A stretch of 64,000 bases of DNA from Poa pratensis (lineage: Eukaryota > Streptophyta > Magnoliopsida > Poales > Poaceae), in assembly GCA_947311845.1 (NCBI GenBank), contig CAMZMU010000034.1, positions 88,190,608-88,254,607 on the forward strand, read 5' to 3'. The notes below the pieces were generated by a model that was not told the origin of the DNA, made no database searches, and saw nothing but the letters and a program-made list of their open reading frames with translations. Within the stretch, counting starts at the first letter, position 1. Every line of letters starts with the position of its first letter. The translations under genes and the position numbers were made by a program. This document shows positions 10,895-22,581 of the stretch, piece by piece.

Positions 10895-13760
10895 TTCACA
10901 TTCGGTAACCGGGTGCATCGATTATAGCTGCACATGATCTCGTTGCGTGGAGTGCAACGTCGACCTGTTGTGGCGGTGCTATTGAAATTACTTTTGTTAC
11001 TGTCTATCGCAACATCTTCTCATTACGATTCGTAATAGCTATTGTGCATGACCTTCGTTAGCTAGCTTGATGCACATGAATTATCACGAGTAATTCTTAC
11101 ATATTTTGGGACCGGGGCTAATTAAAACAAATATATTTGTACTAAACTCTTATAATTATATGTGACTTAATTTATTCATAGTATAATACTAACGAATATA
11201 TGTATATATCCATTAGTTTTCACTATTAACTGCATTTGAATGTTCCTAATACTAATTATTGTTATTTATTATACATTTAAAATGTATATCAATAAAAAAA
11301 TGTGTTGTGAGAAATCTAAATTGTACGTTGTAAAAAATATTCTTTGCATTCTTTTGATAATAACATAACTTATATAGTGTTTATATATATAGATTTGTTT
11401 CCATGTATATGCCCGTGTGTGTGGTCGAGTCTATTTTAATATTCTTCGTATCATGTTAAAGATCTCTAAAGCGTACACTCTAATAAATAAATATACTAAT
11501 AGTGGTTTCTCGTCTTTCTTAGAAGAATAATTATATAAACTTCTAGATTATAAATTTAAACATCGGCAAATGTATCTTAAAGAAATGGTATCGGTCAATC
11601 GTAGTAATCACCAACCCGCAAAAAAATCATAGTAATCACCAAATAGTCTTCTTTACATATGATTTAATTATTTTATATGCGTGTATGCAATGTGTTTGGC
11701 ATCATCCGTTGTATGCATGCAACAATCTATTTCTCTAATAAAGGATTAAGCATAGCGTTAAATATAAAAATCTTGTTAACATAAATTTGAGAACAACATG
11801 TAAGACATCTTAATGAGGGAGACTAACAGTCAAAGTAAAGCGCATGGTTGTCGGTCGAAATAGTTTGTTTTCATGTGGTACACAATATTAGTCAACTCTG
11901 TCGACATCCTACAAGCTGATATTTTCATATATTTAATATTTGTTCGTACATAATGGAAAATATTAAAGGCCCTTTTATTCTGGTGCTCGACCCTGGGCTT
12001 CATTAGGCGCTTCATTAGGGCTGGGCATCATTGTGGTTCATGCCTTGAGCGTGATAGACTAACTACATTAGACAAGGCTGGGCGACCTTAAATCAGCTCA
12101 CTTTGTGTAGTCTTTAGTATCTTGTGTAGGCTTTGGATCTCCAACCATGCTCCACTTTTAAAAGCTTTTGCACTACCATTCCATTCACCAAACTAGGGTT
12201 TAGCTAGTGCTGCCGCCTTGATCCCCCTTCCCTCTCATGTCTGATGATTGTGTCGGCGGCGAGAGGGGTGGGGGTCCGTTCTTTGGTGTTCCATGTTTTG
12301 CAGGTCCATATTTTTGCTAGATTTTGAAATCCCTATCGGCATATTAGTAAGGTGATGTCGACGATGACGCGTCGAGAAAAGGTCAAGTTCGTTCTAGCGT
12401 CAGCGAAGGGGTAGGCACTGACAGATATGTTTGATACCTTTGGATCTTAACATCTGATGTGTTGTCTAGAGAAACTTGTTCGTTGGTTTGTGGTGCGACA
12501 TCATCCATCTCTTCGTTGTTTTGGGTTTCCGACAAAGTCTGATTTTTTTCAACTCTTAATTGGCGGTAAAGAATTGTAAGTATGTGATGCTTGGTGCTTA
12601 GGGTGTGTCGCCAACGGATGATGGTTCAATGGTTATTACATATCCTTATTTGGGGCGAACGGCTATTGCAGATTTCAAAGTCTTGCTTTGCGAGGGTGGT
12701 TGCGGGTGTTCTAGTCTTCTCCTTATTTATTGTATGTTTCAACCTCCATTAGTCACTAATCGAACAATCGAAGAAAGATGATGGCCAGTTTTATGTTTAT
12801 TGTATTTTTTGTATTAGCAGTTCTTTGTGGAGTTGTCTTTCACTTGTAATAGATTTTATTTTCTTGATAAATATCAGATATAAGATATCTTTCCTAAAAA
12901 TAATTCTAATGCACTTTGTTTGTATGTATAAATGCATATTGCGGATCTCCAAATATATGTACTGCATTATTATTATTATTATTTTGAAACGAGAAAAATA
13001 CTTGCCATTTTCATTAATTAAGAAGAATAGAGGTGGCCATTTAATTAGCGGGTAACCGGCCGAAAACCGGTACAGACACCCTCGCCTACCTTCATGTAAG
13101 AGATCGTCGCGAGGACACACAAGGCCACCCTGACTACCAAGAGCAGACCACACACCGCTGAAGACGAAGATCGTCGTCGAGGTTGACCATCAGCGTCATC
13201 GTCATCACTCCACCGAGAGCGACCCCGAGTATAATTGTTCAGTTGTGGATTTCCTATCATGCGTACTGCATTTTATATGAATATAATTGTTCCTTTTTTG
13301 TAAAATCTTGGGGTTGTAGAGAAGTAACAAGAAAGTTGTTATGTAGCATCATGCATGTGGTCCATTCTTTCGTTCATCGTCGAATAAAAAAGAAGACGAG
13401 ATTAATTAGTGCATTGTCCTGGGATTCGATCCGAGATATAATTCGATATGGGTGCAATGCAAAGCACACAGCTTTTGGCCGCATTTAGAAGATCTTCCCG
13501 TTATGGTTCGAAAGAAGCAGATCTTGTTGCTCATTTTATCCCAGATCATGCATGCGCGTCGCGTATAGTGTCAATCGGATTGGACTAAGCCTGTCCCGAC
13601 CAAATTTCGATGCAGCGTGCGATCGCCTGACGATCGCCACTACTCCGGGCTCGATATGTCACAAGGCACAAGCTAGCTAGCAACAGCTGCGATCGACCAA
13701 ACGTCTATGTTGAGAGGAACACTATATGCAGGCTGATTGATCACCTGTGGCACGGAACTT
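10895..13760 (+). repeat. Dispersed local repeat, copy B (interrupted)
   Basis: It begins with the same GCTGCACAT..ATCTCG block as copy A and ends with GATCGCCTGACGATCGCC and a downstream block GGCACGGAACTTGAAGTTTCC that recurs in copy C near 22950. About 11000-12000 is AT-rich DNA without motifs that is absent from copy A and is presumably a later insertion. A LINE-tail-like insertion lies near 12967-13230. No coding potential was recognised. Confidence 0.6.
12967..13230 (-). mobile_element. Possible truncated LINE tail in copy B
   Basis: A (TTA)n run at about 12967-12983 followed by TTTTGAAACGAG and a GC-rich body resembles the A-rich tail and 3' end of a minus-strand LINE. It interrupts copy B relative to copy A, directly after the CTGCATT landmark. 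No clean target duplication was found, so the right edge is approximate. Confidence 0.4.
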
Positions 13761-13984
13761 GAAGTTTCCACTGCGATCGGTTGGCCGTTGCATTGCCTCT
13801 GGTTCCGACAAGAGCGCAACGGAGCAGCTAGCACGTGTCGAGCGGCGTCCATGGTAGAGGTGGGACCTTCCCGCCTCGGCACATTCTCGTTTCCCCCATC
13901 GCCGCCGGCAACTAGCGAGTGCCACGTACATGTGCCCAGTGCCCTAGTTTAGCTTAGTTAAGCTAGGTGGTTAATCTTATACAT

Positions 13985-14047
13985 GAAACATGTCTAGATA
14001 CCTTTATTTTTTGTTAAATTTGAGACACTTATTTTTGGACGGAGGGA
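13985..14047. mobile_element. Truncated Stowaway-type MITE
   Basis: Only the right half is present: GAGACACTTATTTTTGGACGGAGGGAG followed by TA. It matches the arm of the complete element at 14284-14406; the left terminus is missing. Confidence 0.65.
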
Positions 14048-14283
14048 GTACTATACTTCGTGCGTGTCGTGTGGTATAGAGACGTTTGTTTTCATGCAGT
14101 ACGTGTCACTAGCTAGGGAATCTGGTGACCCGCTACGTTGACCGCCTCTCTCTCTCGACGCGTTCGTGCTTTTGTTCGCTAGTCCAGCACCACGGCGGCC
14201 TTTCAATTTTAAAATTCTTGTTTCCGTGAAACTTTGTACTCCATCGGGTAAACACATTAGAGGCCGGCAACTAATCTTTGCTA

Positions 14284-14406
14284 CTCCCTCCGTCCCAAAA
14301 TAAGTGTCTCGGATTTGCTAAAAAATGAATGTATCTAGACATGAAACAAGTTTAGATACATCTATTTTTTGGCAAATCTGAGACACTTATTTTGGGACGG
14401 AGGGAG
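14284..14406. mobile_element. Stowaway-type MITE, 123 bp
   Basis: Termini CTCCCTCCGTCCCAAAATAAG and its complement enclose a hairpin-forming sequence with TATCTAGACATG in the centre. TA target duplications flank it at 14282-14283 and 14407-14408. Confidence 0.93.
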
Positions 14407-14698
14407 TATTTCTAGATTGCACAACCCATATCCATATACCTCGAGATCATTTTTGTATCTCGATCTTATATTAATCTAGTCTCTTTGTAGCTGAAGACGG
14501 CCACGGCGGCCGGGTTGTTCAAGGCTTATTTACGGCCCTTCGTGAAGGCATCAGGCTGTTGAAATCTGCACAACAGGACAGGTTGGTCGTCCGGCCGCAG
14601 ACAATGGCGACAGCTATATATATAGCCCAGAAATTACCGTCATCGATCCATTCTGCCTGATTGATCCCAGCCACACCCCGCAAGTACTCGTTAACTAA

Positions 14699-15700
14699 GA
14701 GCATCTCTAGCAGAACCCGTAAAACGCCCAAACCAGCAAAATAACTGCCCGATGCGGATTCGAACCCTTAAAAACGCAGAGAACAGAACCCTCAAAACTC
14801 ACCGACCCGTAAAAGTTTTTGAGGGGCCCCGTGAATCCGGCCCTCGGAACGGTAAGTTCGCAGATTTCGCCGCCGAACCGAGGGGGCCCTGCATATGGTG
14901 AAAGTACTTGGCGGGCTGAACATTCAGCACCGGCCGGTGACCTTCGGCCGTGGAACTCGCCGGAATCCGGCAAACTTCCGCTGCGCTCGCCGGAATCGCC
15001 GGAAATTGAAGCGCGCACCAGGCAGGAGCTGGTTGCCGGCCCAGGGGGCGCTCCGTCGAGCTTCCCGCGGCGGCTTCGGGAGGTCTTCGTTCCCTGCGTC
15101 GGGGGCTTCGTGTGCCAGCCATGTGCGACGCCGGGGCACCGGGCGCTCGCGATGAAGTCACGCACCACCTCGCCGCTTCTGTACGCGTACGCCCACCGGG
15201 GTAGCGGCTGCGCGAGCGGGCGGGCGTGCGCCGCCGTGCTGGGCGCCTCCGCCGTGTCGATTCTCGTCGTCGCGCACGCCCTCCTTGCATGGTCCAGGGC
15301 ATGCATCGTGGATGTCGCCGTGCTCCGTCTGCCGGCGAGCGTTGACGCTGGCGACGCCGTCGAGGGGTTCCCGTGGACCAATTTGGTTTGTTTTCCCTGC
15401 TAATTTCACGCGTTGGTTTGATTGTTCGATCAATCGATAACTTGCCTGACTTTGTTGCTTTCTTTTCTGCTTGTTTGCTGGTGGCTGGCGCTCGCCCCTG
15501 ATTTGAGGATTTGAGGAGCTCCAGGAAAAAGACGGTGGGATGGGGAAAAAATTAAAGAATATTCTAGAATATGTTTTTTTACAGTTTGTGTTTGCAGTGT
15601 CTGATCCGTCCCGGCTGTTTTCAGCCCATAAAAGACGCCATCCGCGAACCGTAAACTTCTTTTGCAGTTCCAAGTTTTACGGTTACTGCTAGAGATGCTC
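14699..15700. mobile_element. TIR DNA transposon carrying GC-rich cargo, 1002 bp
   Basis: Inverted termini begin GAGCATCTCTAGCAG at both ends and continue with ACCGTAAAAC after a short mismatch. TAACTAA lies directly outside each end (14692-14698 and 15701-15707), a 7-bp direct duplication. No transposase is present. The interior from about 14820 to 15400 is very GC-rich and open on both strands (194 codons plus, 224 codons minus), unlike its AT-rich surroundings, which suggests a captured fragment of a cellular gene. I could not identify the source. Superfamily is unresolved: 7 bp fits neither the 3-bp Harbinger nor the 9-bp Mutator duplication exactly. Confidence 0.75.
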
Positions 15701-16037
15701 TAACTAACCACGCCCGCGCAGCTGGGGGTAGCTGTAGAAATCTACCGATTTGTAAATTCATTCACTAGGATTCAGTAACGATACGATCGATCGCGACGGC
15801 CGGGGCGATCTGGCCTAGCAAACTATCGCTTCCCTCTTTGGCGTCCACGTACTTATTAGGGGACAGTAACTGGATTTTTTAGCGAGTGATCAGTATATTT
15901 TAGTCGTGGCTGACGACGGCGTAACAGCGACAGAGTGAGGCGCCGAGAAAGCACACCGTCGTAAATTAATCACGGCAAGTGGGTTGGAGACAGAACAGAA
16001 TTCAGCACGGCTAGCCACAGGTGGTCGACGTGTAAAC

Positions 16038-16193
16038 CAGTGGCGGAGCTGCACACAATATGTGATGTCGCTTGACATCACAGGTTTTCCAAATGTTCCT
16101 TTATATTTTCCAAAATTTATGCATCGGCCTCTAGAAGTATAAAGCAGCATGGTGCATTGACATCACTAATCCTGGAGTCTAGCTCCGCCACTG
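16038..16193. mobile_element. Non-autonomous hAT element, 156 bp
   Basis: Ends CAGTGGCGGAGCT and AGCTCCGCCACTG are perfect inverted repeats of the hAT type. A perfect 8-bp target duplication GTGTAAAC flanks the element at 16030-16037 and 16194-16201. It has no coding sequence. It was inserted into the first unit of the tandem duplication described next. Confidence 0.95.
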
Positions 16194-16540
16194 GTGTAAA
16201 CTGAGATCAACTTTCCAAATGCAGGGATCACAAGTAGACATATATTGGATAAAAAACAAGCAGCATCGATTTTATAGACACCGTGCTATCTTTTAGTATC
16301 TTATATCTTGGATTGTCTTCTCATTAGTTTTTTCTAGAAACTTCCAGTGTGACATGATCCAATCATCGACGTGTAAACTGAGATTTACTTTACAAATGGA
16401 GAGGTCACAAGTAGACATATATGGATAAAAAACAAGCATCGATTTTATACACACCGTGCTAATTTTGGATCTTATCTTGGATTGTCTTCATTTGGTTTTC
16501 TCTAGAAACTTCTAGGGTAACATAATCACATCATTGCTAT
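16194..16540 (+). repeat. Tandem duplication of about 175 bp
   Basis: Two diverged direct copies start at 16194 and 16371 with GTGTAAACTGAGAT and share CACAAGTAGACATATAT, the ACACCGTGCTA block and a TAGAAACTTC block. The start of the first copy was split by the hAT element at 16038-16193. Confidence 0.85.
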
Positions 16541-17284
16541 ACGTACGTAGTTTATACTGTAATATATGAATTAAACAATGAAAACATCAAATAACAAAAC
16601 ATTCAATCAATTTCATCTAGTCTAATAATTTGGAAGAAAATTATGTATTAGAGCAAACAACCCCCGTTAAACGAGCCGTCGGGAGCGGGAGTTGGAAAAT
16701 GTCGATGCAAAACGAGGATGGAGAGCAACAATGGGTCGACCTTTGGTCGCTGGGAGCGAGGTAGCTAGTCTCGGCGGTAGGTTAAACAAGCTTTCATGAG
16801 CGGTGGTTGGAAAATGTCGATGCAAAACTAGGATGGAGAGCGACAATGGGTCGGCTTTCATGGTCTCTAAGGACTCCCAGTGACGGATCGCTCTGAAAGG
16901 GGTGATTCAGTAGGGGAGGGCGGAACAGGGCCATCCCATGAGAGGGGGTGATCGAGAGGGGGGCTCCTCCGAGCGCAAAAAAATCATGGGTGCCTTCCCT
17001 AGGTACAAAGTCGATTGCCTCAGTTCAAACGCAGGAAAAAAACAACAACCGAAAGGGCCTTGGTTGTACAAAAACGCCAAGTGTAGCCTGGGGTACATGT
17101 GACATGTTTTTGAAATTTTTACCAATGTGCAACTCGAAAACGCCTTGTATTTTGAGCCACATAAATCAGACAAATTTTGTAGGTTCAAATTGTGGTACTG
17201 TTCACTACTTCAGACTAACATTTTTTATAATATAGCACAACATATAATACGTTGTATTTCGAGTCGAGAATTTACACAATGATA
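16541..17284. other. Intergenic DNA with a second short tandem duplication
   Basis: At about 16686-16745 and 16803-16862 a block with GGAAAATGTCGATGCAAAAC and GGATGGAGAGC occurs twice, about 117 bp apart. No other feature or credible gene is seen here. Confidence 0.5.
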
Positions 17285-17377
17285 CTCCCTCTGGTCCGAA
17301 TTAACTGTCGTGGATTAGACTGCAGCCATGCACAACATCCAGTAACAGCTGCAACAATTAATTCGGATTAAAGGGAG
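17285..17377. mobile_element. Stowaway-type MITE, diverged, 93 bp
   Basis: Termini CTCCCTCTGGTCCGAATTAA and its imperfect complement are flanked by TA at 17283-17284 and 17378-17379. The arms are more diverged than in the other copies. Confidence 0.8.
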
Positions 17378-17956
17378 TAGAATACATCATTGATTACATC
17401 CAGAATATCTAGAGATTTTGGTGAAACTTTCAAAATTCGTTTTTAAATAAAGAGCTACATGTAACCTAGGCTACAACATGCTGCACTATTGGTTGTAGCA
17501 TTTTCTCAGATTGGGGTTTTCTTTCTCCCGAATGGAAAGCATCAGTCGAGCGTCGGGGATGTCAATAATTTTCTGTTCGACTCCGGTTTAACGATTAAGT
17601 TGTAGGCATGTTCAGCAAGATTTCGAAAGATATCTAGCGACACGGCGCGAGTTAGTTCATCCCGTCGAAAATTCTTGGCCTCGCCACTCGGCTCTCGCGT
17701 GGCGCCGCTGATTCATTCGCCCTGTCGCACAAGACGGGCAGCCCGACGGCGTAAAGTGATCTCATAACCGACTGAATCACATAAGAGGTGTGTTACATTA
17801 TGAATTAGCTAGTGATCGATGAATCCATGCCATAGTTTGCATTACTACTTGTGTTTATAATTTATATTTCCTCGTGTTCTGTAATCTCTAATTCTCTAGT
17901 ACAAGCGGTATAACTCCATGCCCTAGTTTGCGTTACTACTTGTATTTCCTATTTTC

Positions 17957-18093
17957 AGAGTGGCTCTAACTAGTGGCATATCTTGGGGCCAAAATTTTGC
18001 CAAGTATTAGTGGATTTTACATTAAAAATAATTCAGACTTGGGGGAGGCCCCCCCCCCCCCCCCCCCCGGCATACACATAGCTCTGTCCCTGG
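17957..18093. mobile_element. Possible degenerate hAT-like element with poly(C) tract
   Basis: The right end GGCATACACATAGCTCTGTCCCTG resembles the terminus of grass hAT-type elements, and CAGAGTGGCTCTAACTAG near 17957 may be the left end. A run of 20 C lies at 18049-18068. The 8-bp flanks do not match, so the limits are tentative. Confidence 0.35.
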
Positions 18094-18403
18094 TTCTGAC
18101 GCCTAGAAAAGGCTCTATCCAGCAGTGGCCATAGCAGCCGTGCTGGCTGCATGCTAGTTGGTCTTGAGATGGAACGACAGTAAATCACGCACATCACTAC
18201 CTAGCATGCTGGCCCTAGGGTCAAGGGGCCTCCCCATCATTGGGGAGACGCTCGAGTTCTTCTCAGCGACCCATCGCTCGAGTTGATCCCGTTCTTTATG
18301 CGGCGTTAGGAGAGATAACTAATCAATACCGGTCTTACTCCAGCCTCATCGTTTTCAAGTTTGCATATATGAATGGAAGTGATTCAACAATGAAAAAACT
18401 GTA

Positions 18404-18527
18404 CTCCCTCCGTTTGGAAAATGATGTCTTACATATATCCAAATTCGGATGTATGTGTACACTAAAACATATCTACATACATCCGAATCTGGACAAATCC
18501 AAGACATCATTTTTCGGACGGAGTGAG
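18404..18527. mobile_element. Stowaway-type MITE, 124 bp
   Basis: Termini CTCCCTCCGTTTGGAAAATG and the complement ending CGGACGGAGTGAG enclose a hairpin; TA duplications are at 18402-18403 and 18528-18529. Confidence 0.9.
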
Positions 18528-18584
18528 TACATAAAAATTAATGAAGAACACTACATAAACAAGTGGTTCAATATAATACAGTTT

Positions 18585-19430
18585 TTTCCGGCATTAGAGG
18601 ACACGGTTACAGGGCCATGCTAGGTGATATGGGCGTACACAAACACGGCAAGAAAAAACAACGCCCATGCAAGCTAGAGTGCTACTACCAGAGCGTGCCC
18701 AACCCAACAGTGCACGAGAGCTTCGACAACTCGATTTTGAGGGCGATCTTGCGGTAGATGCATGGTGTTGGCCGTAATTGCAACACGCTGAAAAACTTGG
18801 CCATTCAGCTATTTCCATAGGGTCCACACAGTGAGGAGGACAAGGGAGTCAAATCCCTTCTTGTGCTGCCGAGGAACACGAAGACGCTCGTCAGGCCACC
18901 ATTCGATGAGTCTTGCATCGGCCGCCGGCGTGAGTGCATGCATGTTACAACGCCGTAGTAGGTCGTGCCAAACTTTCCTGGTGAAGACGCAACCCATCGC
19001 GATGTGGTCCGGTGTCTCGAGGGCTTGGTCACATTGGGGCCTATGAAATGAGAAGTTTATCCATGCCTCAACATATGATCCGCAGTCCACAATCGGTGTT
19101 GCATTTCCAGCCAAAATATGGATCTTGCACTTAGCAGGAGCCCACGTTTGCCAAAATGGTTTTGCCGCACGGGAAGAATTCTAGTGCGCCGGCGTGGAAG
19201 ATCTTGTATGTTGAACTCGCGGAGTACTCACTCGATGGTGTCCACTTCCACTTCACGTGGTCCGGCGTCCCTTGGGTCAGGAACATGGGCTGCAGCATGT
19301 CAACCAACTTGAGGAACTGAACGAACACGGGAACACTGAGAGGGCCGGTGTGACATCATGGATCCGGTGGCGCCCCAACAAGGCTTCCTCCACCGTCTTC
19401 GTCTTCGTTACTTTTGGAAGGTAGAATTTT
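18585..19430 (-). pseudogene. LINE ORF2 3' remnant (zf-RVT region)
   Basis: Minus-strand frames at 19131-19328 and 18809-19114 together resemble the C-terminal part of plant L1-type ORF2. A WKWTPSSEYSASSTYK segment precedes the CxxC-type zf-RVT zinc region (CDQALETPDHIAMGC) and VLLTVWTLWK. The two frames are offset, so the sequence is decayed, and no reverse transcriptase core is present. Typical ORF2 is over 1200 residues, so only the end survives. Neither terminus nor target duplication was found. Confidence 0.75.
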
Positions 19431-19439
19431 ATAGAAATA

Positions 19440-19511
19440 CAAATTTACAAGTTGAAACTCAAAACATTTTGATAGCTCGTAAGTAATTTTGAGTTTTAAC
19501 ATGTAAATTTG
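19440..19511. repeat. Inverted repeat, 25-bp arms
   Basis: Arms at 19440-19464 and 19487-19511 are nearly perfect complements (CAAATTTACAAG..CTCAAAA and its complement) around a 22-base loop. It may be the core of a decayed MITE. Confidence 0.8.
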
Positions 19512-19649
19512 CCTATCTATACTTTCCCAACGCAATAAATTTTGTTGCGATTTTTCACCAGTTCACAATGAACGTTGATTTCCACCTTATATTTTCTCCA
19601 CGTCTCGATCCATTATCCAGTGAATGCCCCCGTTAAAATAGACTGCTCC

Positions 19650-20628
19650 GGGCGGCACCAACGAGGGCCATGCTGACGCTCCATGAGCAGCGCCCGCACA
19701 TGATGTCGCTGCGTGGCTTCGAGCGGGGAAGGGTGCCCTGCTGCGTGGTGCTCGACGGCCGGCCGGGACAGCGCGGCGGACGGCATGGACGGGGGTTTAA
19801 AAAGTTATTTTTCTTTCTGTTTTCCGGCCACACCTTGTCGTTTGGATTCGGGAGAGCTACCTTACCCGGCCGTCGCTAGCCAGCTCCATGCAGCGCATCA
19901 TTGTGGTTCATATTGTGAGACTGACAGGATAAAATCTTTAATTGAGAGCGGGGTTTACTATTTGTATTTTGTAGGATCTGAATGTCTAATCATTTTCAAT
20001 CATACTGGACTGTGTGTGTCTGTATAGCTGCGTGTTGCGGATCTCCAAATATACCTGCCCGTATCCTGCATTACATATTTTTTTGAGTTTAAGGTGGTCG
20101 ATATCCACCGCTCGAATAGATAGAAAAGAATTGACCCAGTTTATAAGGAAAACCGGGCACAAAAACCATACAAACTGTACAACGTCCTGTTTATAAGGAA
20201 AACAGGACCAAAAAACCGCACAGACGATGCGACCCGCCGCCCACGCGACACAAGTGGACCAAACGCCACAACACACACCACCCGCTCCGGGGCCGCCGCC
20301 CCGGCGTAGCAACCAGATCGACCTTCGCATTGCCCGAAAGCGATCCTGCATTACATATGCATGATGGTATGGTTGTACCTCTCTAATCATGCGTACTGCA
20401 CTTTTTGTCTGTATACCTGCATAAATGTACCATGTTTATAGTTTTGTAGGTTCTGTGTTCGGTTTCACATGGAAATAATATCGACAACAAAGTTGTTACG
20501 TACTAGCATCATGCATGTGGGAAATTCTTTCATTTATCGCCTATTGAAAAAACCCACTCAATGTTTTGAAGAAAAATGAAAAAAAAAACAAGTCTGGGAA
20601 TCGATCCGAGATGGCGAGATATATGCTA
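19650..20628 (+). repeat. Dispersed local repeat, copy C, left part
   Basis: Shares with copy A the CGGCCGGCCGGGACAGC start, the CCACACCTTGTCGTTTGGATTC block, TTGCGGATCTCCAAATATAC and ATCATGCGTACTGCA. It stops at 20628, where a Helitron is inserted, and resumes at 22582. Confidence 0.7.
20079..20342 (-). mobile_element. Truncated LINE or SINE insertion with 16-bp target duplication
   Basis: ATCCTGCATTACATAT occurs at 20063-20078 and again at 20343-20358, directly flanking a 264-bp insert. The insert starts with a T run, meaning an A tail on the minus strand. A long variable target duplication with a one-sided A tail is the signature of target-primed reverse transcription. No coding motif is recognisable, so LINE and SINE cannot be told apart. 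Confidence 0.85.
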
Positions 20629-22581
20629 CTAGATGAGTGCCCGTGCGTTGCTACGGGTGTATAAATACTATTATGACAAATTCGCCCGTGCGTTGCTACG
20701 GATTAATTTTGACAAATAAAATCATGGAAAACTCTACTACTTAAAATAATTTTATTTCTTGAAAATCATTTTTATTTCTTAAACGGTCTTGAAGCGGATG
20801 CAAGTACTATCAAGAATTATTGTAGGAGTCACATGGTACCGTAAAAATGATAGGTCCTTCTTAGCGTTGTCGTCCCACCATCTATAGCTCGTGATCTTCT
20901 TCCTCTTTGCCGTGTACCCAGACTCATCGAGCTCGTCTCCTTGACTATGATCAGCACCTAGTACTTCTCGGTGGCCTTGAGCATATCGTAATTGAGCTTG
21001 TAAATAGGCAGGTTCTTCTTCTCGTCTTGGACTCCCTATACAATGTGACATTCCTATCGATATTTTGGCAGTTCGTCATCCCACCGTCGGGCGTCGACGC
21101 CTACCTTTACGGCAGAAAAATGAACGCCCCTATCTTTATCTCTTCAGCCTTCTTCAGTTTTCATGTGACGCCTGATGCAGCATTGTATTTGATACTTGCT
21201 GCATTTAATTCATTTATCCTATATGTAGTGTAATCCACCGTACACCATGCCATCTCCCTCTTTCTTTTGTTCATGCAAGCATCAATGCCATGTTCTACAT
21301 AGAATTTTGCTTCAGCTTGAACTCCTTTTGTCCTGTAGTGCATGGAAGCAAGCGCATTTCTTCTAATTTTGTGTTATCTCGGATCAACGATGAAAATACC
21401 ATGGGGTTGTTCCTTTCTTCCTGCCTGTTAATTTGTTTGTGGGTTTGCTGCATGGAAACACAATAACCGCACCACAAAACAGACAGTGCGTAGTTGGGAA
21501 TCTCTGCCTTTACTGAATTGCACCAATTCCTCGTCTATCTGCAGCAGTAGCACTCATATTAGATCAGATGACCAAATGGCTCGAGCTCTTCAACTACTTG
21601 TTCTGGAACACACTTGTGCAAGGCAAATGGCTGTCTGCCAGTGCGTTGAATGATCGGAGATGACGCTGCTACTGGCCTATGCGGCCTCGACGTCCGGCCG
21701 GAGGCTAGAAAACAAAGAAGCACTGAATCACGTCACCGATGCAGGGTCCTGGCGGACGAACTCGTCCGCATCAGACTCCACAGCAACCGTGCGCCCACAC
21801 CTGAAGAGCATCGTCTCCTGCAGGGACACCAAGGAACCAGCAGTGCGTCGCGAGCGAGATGAGGAGGAGGTCGCCGGGCACTGAGAGAGGCCTTCTCGTA
21901 AACTGGTGGGCAAGGGGAAACCCTCTTACCGGAGCCGGAAATGAACCACAGGGGAGGATGTGGTGGTGCGAGGGATCCAACGAGGGGCGCCGGTGGGGGA
22001 AGGTGCAGGTCCGTGCACGAGGAGGTGTGGCCTGTAAACTCAGGGACCCGGCGAGCTCAAGACGTCGGTGGCAGGATCTTCGTTTTGGGAGGCGGGGTGA
22101 CTTGGAGGTCGTCGGGCTTCCCGCGGCGCCGGCCCGCCTCACGCTCCTCTCCATGATCGCCACCGCGCAGCGCCCGGAGAAGAGGCCTCGTCGCCGCATC
22201 CGATTCTCAGAGGTCATCCGCTCCGTCCTCGAGTCTGAACTCGCCTACCCCGCCGGCGGCCGCTGCGAATCTCGTGTCGGTCGCTGGCTCGCTGCAGCTG
22301 CTGAGAAGAGAGAACAGGGGATCGGGTGCAGGTGGGTGGATAAGGGTGGGACTGCGGATTAATTTACAGTTTTCTCAGGGGCCTCTCTGCAAAACTGCCG
22401 CGACGTACGAACCGGGACGTACGATCGCCACGGTTAACAATATTATATACTCCCTCCGATCCATATTAGTGGGCATAGCTTTGTCTAAATTCATATGTAT
22501 CTAGTTAAGTATTTAGACTAGATACATGTGTATCTAGACAAAGTTGTGCCCACTAATATGGATCGGAGGTAGTAGTAAAGA
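20629..22581 (-). mobile_element. Helitron on minus strand, with captured sequence and a MITE in its 5' end
   Basis: Minus-strand 3' end: hairpin CCCGTAGCAACGCACGGG (20640-20657), seven bases, then CTAG (20632-20629) and T. A second copy of the hairpin lies inside at 20685-20702. Minus-strand 5' end: TC at 22581-22580, starting TCTTTACTA and continuing, after the MITE at 22450-22572, with TATAATATTG. With the MITE removed, the 5' end matches the Helitron at 47192-48643. The flanks are A at 20628 and T at 22582, as for Helitrons. No Rep/helicase is encoded. GC-rich frames at 21771-22362 and a block at 20779-21051 look like captured gene pieces that I cannot name. Confidence 0.87.
22450..22572. 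mobile_element. Stowaway-type MITE inside the Helitron 5' terminus
   Basis: Starts CTCCCTCCGATCCATATTAG; TA duplications at 22448-22449 and 22573-22574. It is nearly identical to the complement of the MITE at 28349-28471. It splits the first bases of the Helitron, so it inserted after the Helitron arrived and would prevent recognition of that end. Confidence 0.92.

Noticed and set aside
14707..15403. Overlapping long frames on both strands (224 and 194 codons) as host genes
   Set aside because: They lie entirely between transposon ends, show no domain, and openness on both strands is expected from GC-rich DNA. Recorded as possible captured sequence.
21771..22362. Frames of 148 codons (minus) and 167 codons (plus) as host genes
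   Set aside because: They lie inside the Helitron 20629-22581, have no recognisable domain and no clear promoter; better seen as captured fragments.
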